Shown here: positions 1 to 6,604 of the stretch, piece by piece
Position numbering within the stretch: position 1 is the first letter of the stretch
Layout: each line of letters starts with the position of its first letter
Assembly: GCF_042485795.1 (NCBI RefSeq)
Contig: NZ_CP169368.1
Coordinates: 1,736,001 to 1,800,000 of the forward strand
DNA length: 64,000 nt
DNA from: Lonepinella sp042485795
Lineage (GTDB): Bacteria; Pseudomonadota; Gammaproteobacteria; Enterobacterales; Pasteurellaceae
Direction: 5' to 3'
Notes under the pieces: generated by a model
Databases searched by the model: none
The model's input: the letters and a program-made list of their open reading frames with translations, nothing else
Told to the model about the DNA's origin: nothing
Translations under genes and position numbers: made by a program

Positions 1-38
1 TGACTGCCAGATTTGGTTTTATTTGCTAATCAGAAAAA

Positions 39-518
39 TTAAGCATTACAACTTTCACAAGCAGCTTTTAACATCCAAATGGTTTTTTCTTGTTCTTTAA
101 TGTAGTCACTCATTAAAGAAGCTGTACCTTCATCATCTGCATCGCCAGAAATTGCTAAAATTTCACGTTGTTGTTGTAACAAGGTTTGAAAACCCTTTAA
201 GGTGCCTTGTAAAGTGTCTTGAGCAGAACTTGCATTTTTGTGTTCTTGAATACGTGATTTGCTTAAATATTCACTGAAAGCGTGAACTGGTGTATAACCT
301 AAGGTTAAAATACGTTCTGCGATTTCATCTACTTTTTCCACTAAATCATCGTAGTATTCTTCAAATTTTTCGTGTAATGAGAAAAATTGAACACCTTTGA
401 TATTCCAGTGATAACCACGTACATTCATATAGAATACTTGGTAAGTAGCTAATAAGTTATTTAATTCTTCGGCAATTTTTTGTGATGATGCTTGGTTTAA
501 ACCGATACTATTTGTCAT
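39..518 (-). CDS. dps: Dps-family DNA-binding ferritin-like protein
   Basis: A 159-residue protein of the Dps family. These form dodecamers that oxidise and store iron with peroxide and protect DNA during starvation or oxidative stress. The sequence is a single four-helix ferritin-like domain. The ferroxidase region is visible as NVRGYHWNIKG near residue 40 followed by HEKFEEYYDDLVEKVDEIAERI, whose His, Asp and Glu residues form the intersubunit iron site. Length is typical of the family. The N-terminal tail is short and not lysine-rich, so strong direct DNA binding is not obvious. It stands alone, transcribed leftward, with about 140 bases of AT-rich sequence between it and rnhA. Family assignment is confident; the degree of DNA binding is unknown. 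Confidence 0.93.
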   Translation of the reverse strand: MTNSIGLNQASSQKIAEELNNLLATYQVFYMNVRGYHWNIKGVQFFSLHEKFEEYYDDLVEKVDEIAERILTLGYTPVHAFSEYLSKSRIQEHKNASSAQDTLQGTLKGFQTLLQQQREILAISGDADDEGTASLMSDYIKEQEKTIWMLKAACESCNA

Positions 519-659
519 AACATTTTCCTTCTGTTTGGTTAATCATATTGTTTTGATGGGTTTATTATAGGCTTGATTGATAGGTATAACAAATCAATTT
601 CTCGAATTGATTCGATTTATTTTAACTATCAAGTATAAAAAATTAATCGTTAATTTTTA

Positions 660-1121
660 TCAATCTTGATAACCCACATCTTCCAAAGTTGGATTTTCCG
701 CCCCAAATCTTGCTAATTCATCACAAATTTCATTTTCTCGATGCCCTGCATGCCCTTTTACCCATAGCCATTGAATTTGATGACGTTGAATTTCTTGATC
801 CAACTGTATCCATAAATCCTTATTTTTCACTGGTTTACCTGTACTCGCTTTCCAATTATTTTTTTTCCAAGTAAAAATCCATTCGGTAATCCCCTTTCTC
901 ATATATTGGCTATCACTTGCAATAGTCACGTTACAAGGTTCTTTCAAACTTGCTAAAGCCTCAATCACTGCCCGCAATTCCATACGATTATTAGTGGTTT
1001 TAAAATAACCTTTAGCAAGGGTTTTCTCATGCTGTTTATAACGCAATAAAACGCCTATTCCTCCAGCTCCAGGATTACCTAAACAAGAACCATCAGTAAA
1101 AATTTCAATTTGTTTTTGCAT
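660..1121 (-). CDS. rnhA: Ribonuclease HI
   Basis: A 153-residue RNase HI, which cleaves the RNA strand of RNA:DNA hybrids (R-loops, primer remnants). The catalytic set D10, E48, D70 and D134, with H124 in the flexible loop, falls at the same numbers as in the E. coli enzyme. This supports the ATG at 1121 rather than an in-frame upstream codon at 1142 that would add seven residues. It is divergent from dnaQ, the same arrangement as in enterobacteria and H. influenzae. An inverted pair of uptake-signal-like sequences lies in the short gap between the two starts. Identification is near certain. Confidence 0.97.
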   Translation of the reverse strand: MQKQIEIFTDGSCLGNPGAGGIGVLLRYKQHEKTLAKGYFKTTNNRMELRAVIEALASLKEPCNVTIASDSQYMRKGITEWIFTWKKNNWKASTGKPVKNKDLWIQLDQEIQRHQIQWLWVKGHAGHRENEICDELARFGAENPTLEDVGYQD

Positions 1122-1195
1122 AAATCTGTTAAAATAACTCAAAATAAAAAACTGCGGTGAATATTACCGCACTTTTCAGTAAAGATATAGAAATT

Positions 1196-1978
1196 ATGAC
1201 AATTAATATTGATACCAATCGCCAAATTGTACTGGATACGGAAACCACGGGAATGAATCAATTTGGAGCGCATTATGAAGGGCATTGTATTATTGAAATC
1301 GGTGCTGTGGAAATGATTAATCGCCGTTATACTGGACGGAAATTACATTTATATATTAAACCCGATCGTCCAGTGGATCCCGATGCCATTAAAGTTCACG
1401 GCATTACCGATGAAATGTTAATGGATAAACCAAATTTCACTGCGGTTGCTCAAGAATTTATTGATTTTATTAGCGGTGCCGAATTGCTGATTCATAACGC
1501 TCCCTTTGATGTCGGCTTTATGGATTATGAATTTCGTAAACATAATTTTAATGTGAAAACAGATGAAATTTGCCTTGTTACTGATACATTACAACTCGCT
1601 CGTCAGCAATATCCAGGAAAACGTAATAGCTTAGATGCCTTATGCGATCGTTTAAATATTGATAACAGTAAACGTACGTTACATGGAGCGTTACTGGATG
1701 CGGAAATTCTTGGTGATGTTTACCTTGCAATGACAGGAGGACAAAAAAACCTGTTTGATGATATGGAAAATGACAACGGTATAAACACTCTCAGCACAAT
1801 ACAACAAACACAAAGTGCGGTGAATTTTACGCAAGATTTACCCGTTTTGACCCTAACAGAAGATGAAATTCAAGCTCATCAAAATTATATTAAGCTGATT
1901 AATAAAAAAAGCAAAGATAATTGCCTTTGGGTCAAACGATTAAACCCAACCCTTGAAAATATAGAAACCGTGCATTAA
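1196..1978 (+). CDS. dnaQ: DNA polymerase III epsilon subunit (3'-5' proofreading exonuclease)
   Basis: A 260-residue epsilon subunit, the proofreading exonuclease of the replicative DNA polymerase III core. The DEDDh motifs are complete: Exo I as LDTETTG (D14, E16), Exo II as HNAPFDVGF near residue 105, and Exo III as HGALLDAEIL (H near 163, D near 168). The C-terminal 60 or so residues are the linker and the segment that binds the alpha subunit. The ATG at 1196 is chosen because the family begins a few residues before the first motif; the frame is open upstream to 1157, but that stretch reads through an uptake sequence. Divergent from rnhA. An uptake signal is embedded in the linker-encoding part near 1812. 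Confidence 0.96.
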   Translation: MTINIDTNRQIVLDTETTGMNQFGAHYEGHCIIEIGAVEMINRRYTGRKLHLYIKPDRPVDPDAIKVHGITDEMLMDKPNFTAVAQEFIDFISGAELLIHNAPFDVGFMDYEFRKHNFNVKTDEICLVTDTLQLARQQYPGKRNSLDALCDRLNIDNSKRTLHGALLDAEILGDVYLAMTGGQKNLFDDMENDNGINTLSTIQQTQSAVNFTQDLPVLTLTEDEIQAHQNYIKLINKKSKDNCLWVKRLNPTLENIETVH

Positions 1979-2055
1979 TTAAGCAAGCAAATCAAAGATT
2001 ACAAAAAAGAGTTGACGGAAAATTCATTTGCTATTATTATGCGTTTCACCAATGC

Positions 2056-2132
2056 GGAGTGGTAGTTCAGCTGGTTAGAATACCTGCCTGTCACGCAGGG
2101 GGTCGCGGGTTCGAGTCCCGTCCATTCCGCCA
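2056..2132 (+). tRNA. tRNA-Asp (GTC)
   Basis: A 77-base tRNA with encoded CCA. The acceptor stem GGAGTGG pairs with CCATTCC with one G-U. The anticodon arm CCTGC-CTGTCAC-GCAGG gives anticodon GTC, and the T arm GCGGG-TTCGAGT-CCCGT is canonical. It lies between dnaQ and a toxin-antitoxin pair and is followed directly by a strong terminator. Confidence 0.97.
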
Positions 2133-2141
2133 ATTTATTTT

Positions 2142-2173
2142 AAGCACCTAAGTTTTTTTAGGTGCTTTTTTAT
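2142..2173 (+). terminator. Rho-independent terminator after tRNA-Asp
   Basis: A ten-base stem (AAGCACCTAA pairing with TTAGGTGCTT, with a short T-rich loop) is followed by a run of T. It ends the tRNA-Asp transcript and separates it from the toxin-antitoxin operon. Confidence 0.85.
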
Positions 2174-2253
2174 TGCCATGCAACATAAATAAACTTATAT
2201 TTTTCTTTATTTAACTTATAAAAGGAGAGATAATATAAGGAATAAAAGAAAAT

Positions 2254-2505
2254 ATGAATAAAATAATTTTTCAACCAAAAGCCATTAAACAATTAAGAAA
2301 AATTCCACAAGCCATAGATATTTATGATAAATGCGAAACATTGAAAGATTTTCCCAACTGCCCCAATATCAAGGCATTGAAAAATCATAAATATCAATAT
2401 CGTTTTAGAGTGGGAAATTATAGAGTACTTTTCAATTTCAAAAACGGCATAATGAATATCATCTCAATTGAAGAGGTTAAAAAGCGTGATGACAACACTT
2501 ACTAA
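2254..2505 (+). CDS. RelE/HigB-like type II toxin
   Basis: An 83-residue basic protein of the RelE/ParE superfamily, probably a ribosome-dependent mRNA endonuclease toxin. The signature C-terminal half is present: a YQYRFRVGNYRVLFNF segment, then IISIEEVKKRDDNTY, matching the family pattern of R-x-R-x-G-x-Y-R-x-x-(F/Y) followed by a basic tail. A purine-rich ribosome site (AAAGGAGAG) lies about 25 bases upstream of the ATG. It overlaps its antitoxin gene by 17 bases, toxin first, as in HigBA-type operons. The exact subfamily cannot be fixed by eye, so no symbol is given. Confidence 0.82.
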   Translation: MNKIIFQPKAIKQLRKIPQAIDIYDKCETLKDFPNCPNIKALKNHKYQYRFRVGNYRVLFNFKNGIMNIISIEEVKKRDDNTY

Positions 2506-2842
2506 TGTACAAATTTTAAATGATAACAATGGATTACCCGCTTATGCAGTGTTGCCATTTACTGTATTTGAATGGCTAAAAGAAAAAGCGAATCTAACAC
2601 AGGATATTAATGAAGATTCAGGTGTTCCCTATGAAGTTGTAGGATTAGCGTTAAAACAAGATCTTTCTGCAGTTAGAGCATGGCGTGAATATTTAGGATT
2701 GACACAAGCTGAAATGGCGAAACGGTTACAAATTTCACAATCCGCTTATTCTCAACACGAAAAAGCCAGCAAATTACGCAAAACAACCAGAGAAAAAATT
2801 GCTCAAGCGTTCGGTATTCGTGCAGAACAATTGGATTTTTAA
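2489..2842 (+). CDS. HTH (XRE-type) antitoxin of the RelE/HigB-like pair
   Basis: A 117-residue antitoxin with an N-terminal toxin-binding region and a C-terminal XRE helix-turn-helix at about residues 60-115 (LTQAEMAKRLQISQSAYSQHEK). The helix-turn-helix normally autoregulates the operon. The ATG at 2489 lies inside the end of the toxin gene, so the two are translationally coupled; an in-frame ATG 21 bases upstream is less likely. der starts 25 bases downstream in the same direction, so read-through from this operon could contribute to der expression. Function is inferred from domain and pairing. Confidence 0.82.
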   Translation: MTTLTNVQILNDNNGLPAYAVLPFTVFEWLKEKANLTQDINEDSGVPYEVVGLALKQDLSAVRAWREYLGLTQAEMAKRLQISQSAYSQHEKASKLRKTTREKIAQAFGIRAEQLDF

Positions 2843-2867
2843 ATTATCAAATAAATTTAAGGTTTCT

Positions 2868-4406
2868 ATGACAACAGATATTACCCAATCTACTCCAGTC
2901 ATCGCCCTAGTCGGTCGCCCGAACGTGGGCAAATCAACTCTATTTAACCGTTTAACTCGTACCCGTGATGCCTTGGTAGCGGATTTTCCAGGTTTAACTC
3001 GAGATCGCAAATACGGGCAAGCCAATGTAGCTGGTTACGATTTTATTGTTATTGATACTGGTGGTATCGATGGCACGGAAGAAGGTGTAGAAGAAAAAAT
3101 GGCAGAACAATCTTTACTTGCCATTGAAGAAGCAGATGTTGTGCTGTTCCTTGTAGATGCTCGTGCTGGCTTAACCCCAGCAGATATTGGGATTGCCAAC
3201 TATTTACGCCAACGCCAAAATAAAACTACCGTGGTTGTAGCAAACAAAACTGATGGACTTGATGCAGATTCCCATTGTGCGGAATTTTATCAACTCGGCT
3301 TAGGTGAGATTGCTCAAATCGCTGCATCACAAGGGCGTGGTGTGACCCAATTAATTGAAGACGTGCTTGCCCCTTTTGCGGCACAATTTAACACCGCAGA
3401 AAGTGCGGTGAAAAATGATGAAGATTCTGATACAGAACAAGACGAATGGGATCAAGAGTTTGATTTTTCTGATGAAAATGACACCGCACTTTTAGATGAG
3501 GCCCTTGAAGAAGAAAGCGAGCAACCTGAAAATAAAAATATCAAAATCGCCATTGTCGGTCGTCCAAATGTAGGTAAATCTACGCTAACTAACCGTATTT
3601 TAGGCGAAGATCGAGTAGTGGTTTACGATTTACCAGGTACTACAAGAGATAGTATTTATATTCCCATGGAGCGTGACGGGCAACATTACACCATTATCGA
3701 CACCGCAGGCGTACGTAAGCGTGGCAAAGTGCATTTAACCGTAGAAAAATTCTCGGTGATCAAAACCTTACAAGCTATTCAAGATGCCAATGTAGTATTA
3801 CTCACCATTGATGCCAGAGAGGGAATTTCCGATCAGGATTTATCCTTACTCGGCTTTATTTTAAACGCTGGACGTTCACTGGTGATCGTGGTGAATAAGT
3901 GGGACGGCTTAGATCAAGAAGTCAAAGATCGGGTCAAATCCGAACTAGATCGCCGTTTAGATTTTATCGACTTCGCCCGAGTACATTTTATCTCCGCCTT
4001 ACACGGCAGTGGCGTAGGCAATTTATTTGAATCAGTACAAGAAGCCTATGCCTGTGCTACCCAGAAAATGACCACTTCCCTACTCACTCGTATTTTACAA
4101 ATGGCAACGGAAGAACACCAACCACCACTGGCAAATGGTCGCCGTATTAAACTCAAATACGCTCACCCTGGTGGCTACAATCCACCAATTATTGTGGTAC
4201 ACGGCAACCAAATGGATAAACTGGCTGACAGTTATAAACGCTATTTATCCAACTATTACCGCCGCAGCCTAAAAATTATCGGCAGCCCAATTCGAATTCA
4301 ATTCCAAGAGGGCAATAACCCTTTTGCAGGCAAACGTAATATGCTAACGCCTACACAGTTACGCAAACGGAAACGATTGATGAAGTTTATTAAGAAGTCG
4401 AGGTAG
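2868..4406 (+). CDS. der: Der (EngA) double-domain GTPase for 50S ribosome assembly
   Basis: A 512-residue GTPase with two tandem G domains and a C-terminal KH-like domain, needed for late assembly of the 50S subunit. Both G1 motifs read GRPNVGKST (near residues 15 and 228), each followed by its own DxxG and NKxD motifs (NKTDGLD; NKWDGLD). The domains are joined by a strongly acidic linker of about 45 residues. Two uptake signals in opposite orientation (near 3401 and 3483) are encoded in and around this linker. The ATG at 2868 fits the family start; the open frame extends upstream into the antitoxin region but is not needed. A core gene directly before the accessory block. Confidence 0.97.
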   Translation: MTTDITQSTPVIALVGRPNVGKSTLFNRLTRTRDALVADFPGLTRDRKYGQANVAGYDFIVIDTGGIDGTEEGVEEKMAEQSLLAIEEADVVLFLVDARAGLTPADIGIANYLRQRQNKTTVVVANKTDGLDADSHCAEFYQLGLGEIAQIAASQGRGVTQLIEDVLAPFAAQFNTAESAVKNDEDSDTEQDEWDQEFDFSDENDTALLDEALEEESEQPENKNIKIAIVGRPNVGKSTLTNRILGEDRVVVYDLPGTTRDSIYIPMERDGQHYTIIDTAGVRKRGKVHLTVEKFSVIKTLQAIQDANVVLLTIDAREGISDQDLSLLGFILNAGRSLVIVVNKWDGLDQEVKDRVKSELDRRLDFIDFARVHFISALHGSGVGNLFESVQEAYACATQKMTTSLLTRILQMATEEHQPPLANGRRIKLKYAHPGGYNPPIIVVHGNQMDKLADSYKRYLSNYYRRSLKIIGSPIRIQFQEGNNPFAGKRNMLTPTQLRKRKRLMKFIKKSR

Positions 4407-4468
4407 GGAAACAAAAAAGTGCGGTGCAAAAAATTGACGTTTTGATCTGACCCCAAAAAGTTAGACGC

Positions 4469-5254
4469 TTACATCAAGGACTGACGACGATATTGTATCG
4501 GACTCAGTCCTTTTAATTTTAACTGAATACGTTCTTCATTGTAATAGCGAACATACTCATCAATCATGATTTTAATCTCATCAACGGTTTTAAAGGATTT
4601 CCCATAAAAACGCTCCGTTTTCATTCGCCCGAAAAAACTCTCCATTGCAGCATTATCCAAGCAATTTCCCTTACGGGACATACTCTGTTCAATGCCATTT
4701 TCTCGTAATATATGTTGATAAGCTCGCATTTGATAGTGCCAACCTTGGTCTGAATGCAACACCGTTTTTTCTCCCTTAGCACGCTTTTTCAATGCGTTTT
4801 GCAACATCGTTTCCACCAATGCCCAGTTTGGACTGGTGCTAGTGTGATGTGCGATTAGCTCGTTGTTAAATGTGTCTAAAATCGGCGAAAAATAGAGTTT
4901 ATTACCATCTTCTGCCTTGAACTCCGTAATATCCGTGAGCCATTTTTCATTCGGTTTGCTGGCAGTAAAATCACGTTTAAGCCTATTTTCGGCAATTCTG
5001 CCCACTTCACCATGATAGGCATTATATTTTCGACATTTTTTGCTTTTCACCTGCAAGCCCATTTCTCGCATAAATCGTTGAATTTTCTTGTGATTGACCC
5101 CTTTCAACTCTGCTGCAACACGGCGATAGCCATATTCAGGGTGCTTTGCTTTTATCTTCCTGATTTCTGCTCTAAGTGCTTCATCTTTATCCGTTTTAGG
5201 CTTGATATGATAGAAAAATACACTACGAGAAAGTCCCGCAATTTCGAGCAACAA
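4469..5254 (-). CDS. IS3-family transposase OrfB (integrase catalytic domain)
   Basis: A 261-residue reading of the catalytic half of an IS150-type transposase. Residues 1-80 are the HTH_21-like region (YGYRRVAAEL), then the retroviral-integrase core with D108 (WLTDITEF), D169 (LHSDQGWHYQ) and E205 (AAMESFFGRMK) as the DDE triad. The annotated start is a TTG. The frame is open further upstream and overlaps orfA, so the active protein is probably an OrfAB fusion made by -1 frameshifting at 5332-5338. No stop or frameshift damages the frame. Probably functional. Confidence 0.92.
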   Translation of the reverse strand: MLLEIAGLSRSVFFYHIKPKTDKDEALRAEIRKIKAKHPEYGYRRVAAELKGVNHKKIQRFMREMGLQVKSKKCRKYNAYHGEVGRIAENRLKRDFTASKPNEKWLTDITEFKAEDGNKLYFSPILDTFNNELIAHHTSTSPNWALVETMLQNALKKRAKGEKTVLHSDQGWHYQMRAYQHILRENGIEQSMSRKGNCLDNAAMESFFGRMKTERFYGKSFKTVDEIKIMIDEYVRYYNEERIQLKLKGLSPIQYRRQSLM

Positions 5255-5274
5255 AGCTAACGGATAGCGTAATC

Positions 5275-5805
5275 TTAAGGCTTGGACGGCTTCTGCCGTT
5301 TCCTGTCTTCTCGTTTGATAATCTCGTCCAACTTTTTTAGAAAGTCGTTCTCCGCTCTCAATCTCAGATTTTCAAGCTCGAGTTCTTCTAGCCGATTCTT
5401 GGGTTTTGGGGGCATTTTAGGATATTTTGGCTTCATCGTTTGGCGACCCTTTGGTTTAGGTAATAAGCCTTTTATACCTTGTTTTTCAAAGGTTTTCAAC
5501 CATTGACTAATCATGCCCGAGCTACTTAAGCCAAAATGTAACGCTGCACCACGACCCGAAAATTGACCTAAAAGTACGCTTTGAACAACGTTAAATTTGA
5601 ACTCTGGAGAATACTTTTGTTTGCTATGTCGAACAGCTAATCCACTACTGCCTGAGTGCTTAAATTGCACAATCCAACGTCTAGCTGTCTCATTGGGCAG
5701 GTCAAAATGTTTGCATGTTATAGATAAACTTTCGTGATTTGTGAAATAAAAATCCACGACTTGTTGTTTGAATGTTTGGTTGTATTTAGTCATAAAAATC
5801 TGCAC
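5275..5805 (-). CDS. IS3-family OrfA (helix-turn-helix transposase subunit)
   Basis: A 176-residue DNA-binding OrfA. Two helix-turn-helix regions are visible (roughly residues 5-50 and 62-110), followed by a charged coiled-coil/leucine-zipper segment, NRLEELELENLRLRAENDFL, near residue 138-157, typical of IS3-family OrfA. A slippery heptamer A-AAA-AAG occurs on the coding strand near codon 157, directly after the zipper, and would fuse it to OrfB. It lies 43 bases inside the right end of the element. Confidence 0.9.
   Translation of the reverse strand: MQIFMTKYNQTFKQQVVDFYFTNHESLSITCKHFDLPNETARRWIVQFKHSGSSGLAVRHSKQKYSPEFKFNVVQSVLLGQFSGRGAALHFGLSSSGMISQWLKTFEKQGIKGLLPKPKGRQTMKPKYPKMPPKPKNRLEELELENLRLRAENDFLKKLDEIIKREDRKRQKPSKP
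5332..5338 (-). other. Programmed -1 frameshift site of the IS element
   Basis: On the coding strand the zero-frame codons are CTA AAA AAG, giving the heptamer A AAA AAG, the classic IS3-family slip site. After a -1 shift the frame stays open through to orfB, producing a bridging peptide that continues as ...AVQALRLRYPLALLLEIAG and then the annotated OrfB. Seen directly in the sequence; use in vivo is inferred from the family. Confidence 0.7.
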
Positions 5806-5865
5806 CTTATTGGGTTGGAGGTTAGTCCAACTTTTGGGGTGCAGATCATTTTTTACACCGCAGTT

Positions 5866-6438
5866 TTATGCCCTTGCTGCAATCCCATACATCAACAAAC
5901 TCAACACGTCTTTTAAAAATTGCTGTTCCTTACCTTGGTAGCATTGGGCGAGATCGGGATCTTTTTTGAGTTCGTCTATTTTACGAATAAATACTTCAAT
6001 TAATAGTACAGGGAAATCATCACGAATGATTTTGTTTTTTTGTAATTGTGAGAAAAAAGCGTGCATAAATTGGTATTTTTGCTGTTCCAACTGAATAAAA
6101 AAAGCACTGAGTTCCTTATCTTTATGATGTTGTAAATCATATACCATCGGTTGAGAATATAACTTTTCCATCGCCTGCTTTTGCATTTTAAGCATTGCAT
6201 TAATTACCTGCTCCAAAGGGAGTTTATCAGTGATTAACTGTTGAAATTCTTGTTCCATTTCAAAAATATGATCAAGAAACAACTGCTTAATCAGTTCCTT
6301 TTTATTCTTGAAATATTTATAAAAGGTTACTCGACTAATGCCTGTTTGCTGGCAAATATCACCAATTGACACTCGTTCCCAGCCATGCTGGAAAAAAAGC
6401 TGTTGAGTACAATGCTTAATCAAAGTTTGCTTATCCAT
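5866..6438 (-). CDS. TetR/AcrR-family transcriptional regulator
   Basis: A 190-residue regulator with an N-terminal TetR helix-turn-helix at about residues 5-50 (VSIGDICQQTGISRVTFYKYFKNKKELI) and a helical ligand-binding C-terminal part with no recognisable specificity. It is divergent from the siderophore receptor gene, and the shared 166-base region holds a perfect 7-3-7 palindrome that is a good candidate operator. It most likely represses the receptor-transporter operon or itself; the ligand is unknown. Its 3' end is close to the IS element, whose insertion left the gene intact. Confidence 0.85.
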   Translation of the reverse strand: MDKQTLIKHCTQQLFFQHGWERVSIGDICQQTGISRVTFYKYFKNKKELIKQLFLDHIFEMEQEFQQLITDKLPLEQVINAMLKMQKQAMEKLYSQPMVYDLQHHKDKELSAFFIQLEQQKYQFMHAFFSQLQKNKIIRDDFPVLLIEVFIRKIDELKKDPDLAQCYQGKEQQFLKDVLSLLMYGIAARA

Positions 6439-6485
6439 ATCCCCACCTTATTAAAAATCTACCACTGAAAATAAAAGAATCAACA

Positions 6486-6504
6486 AATAATAGTAATTAT
6501 CATT
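6486..6504 (+). promoter_or_regulatory. Candidate Fur box upstream of the siderophore receptor
   Basis: The 19 bases AATAATAGTAATTATCATT match the classic Fur consensus (repeated GATAAT units) at 13 of 19 positions by my count. It lies about 100 bases upstream of the TonB receptor start, where an iron-repressed promoter would be expected. AT-rich context makes chance matches likely, so support is moderate. Confidence 0.45.
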
Positions 6505-6530
6505 TGCAATGTTATTATTTTTGTATTAAC

Positions 6531-6547
6531 TTTACAAAAGTTGTAAA
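6531..6547. promoter_or_regulatory. Perfect 7-3-7 palindrome, candidate TetR operator
   Basis: TTTACAA-AAG-TTGTAAA is a perfect inverted repeat located between the divergent TetR gene and receptor gene. A further half-site, TTTGTAAA, lies at 6559-6566. The TTTACA..TGTAAA type of half-site is common for TetR-family operators. Binding by the adjacent regulator is inferred. Confidence 0.6.
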
Positions 6548-6604
6548 TAATATCTAATTTTGTAAACATAAACCTAAGATCAACTTTTCAGGAGGAACAC
6601 AATA

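Larger units (their letters stand above)
4443..5848 (-). mobile_element. IS3-family (IS150-group) insertion sequence
   Basis: A complete element of about 1.4 kb. The ends are imperfect inverted repeats: TGATCTGACCCCAAAAAGTT at the left and the complement of TGATCTGCACCCCAAAAGTT at the right. Flanking TTT on both sides could be a 3-bp target duplication, typical of the group, but the T-rich context makes it weak evidence. Two leftward reading frames encode orfA and the DDE transposase orfB. It lies between der and a TetR gene, at the edge of the siderophore accessory block. All parts needed for transposition look intact. Confidence 0.92.
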
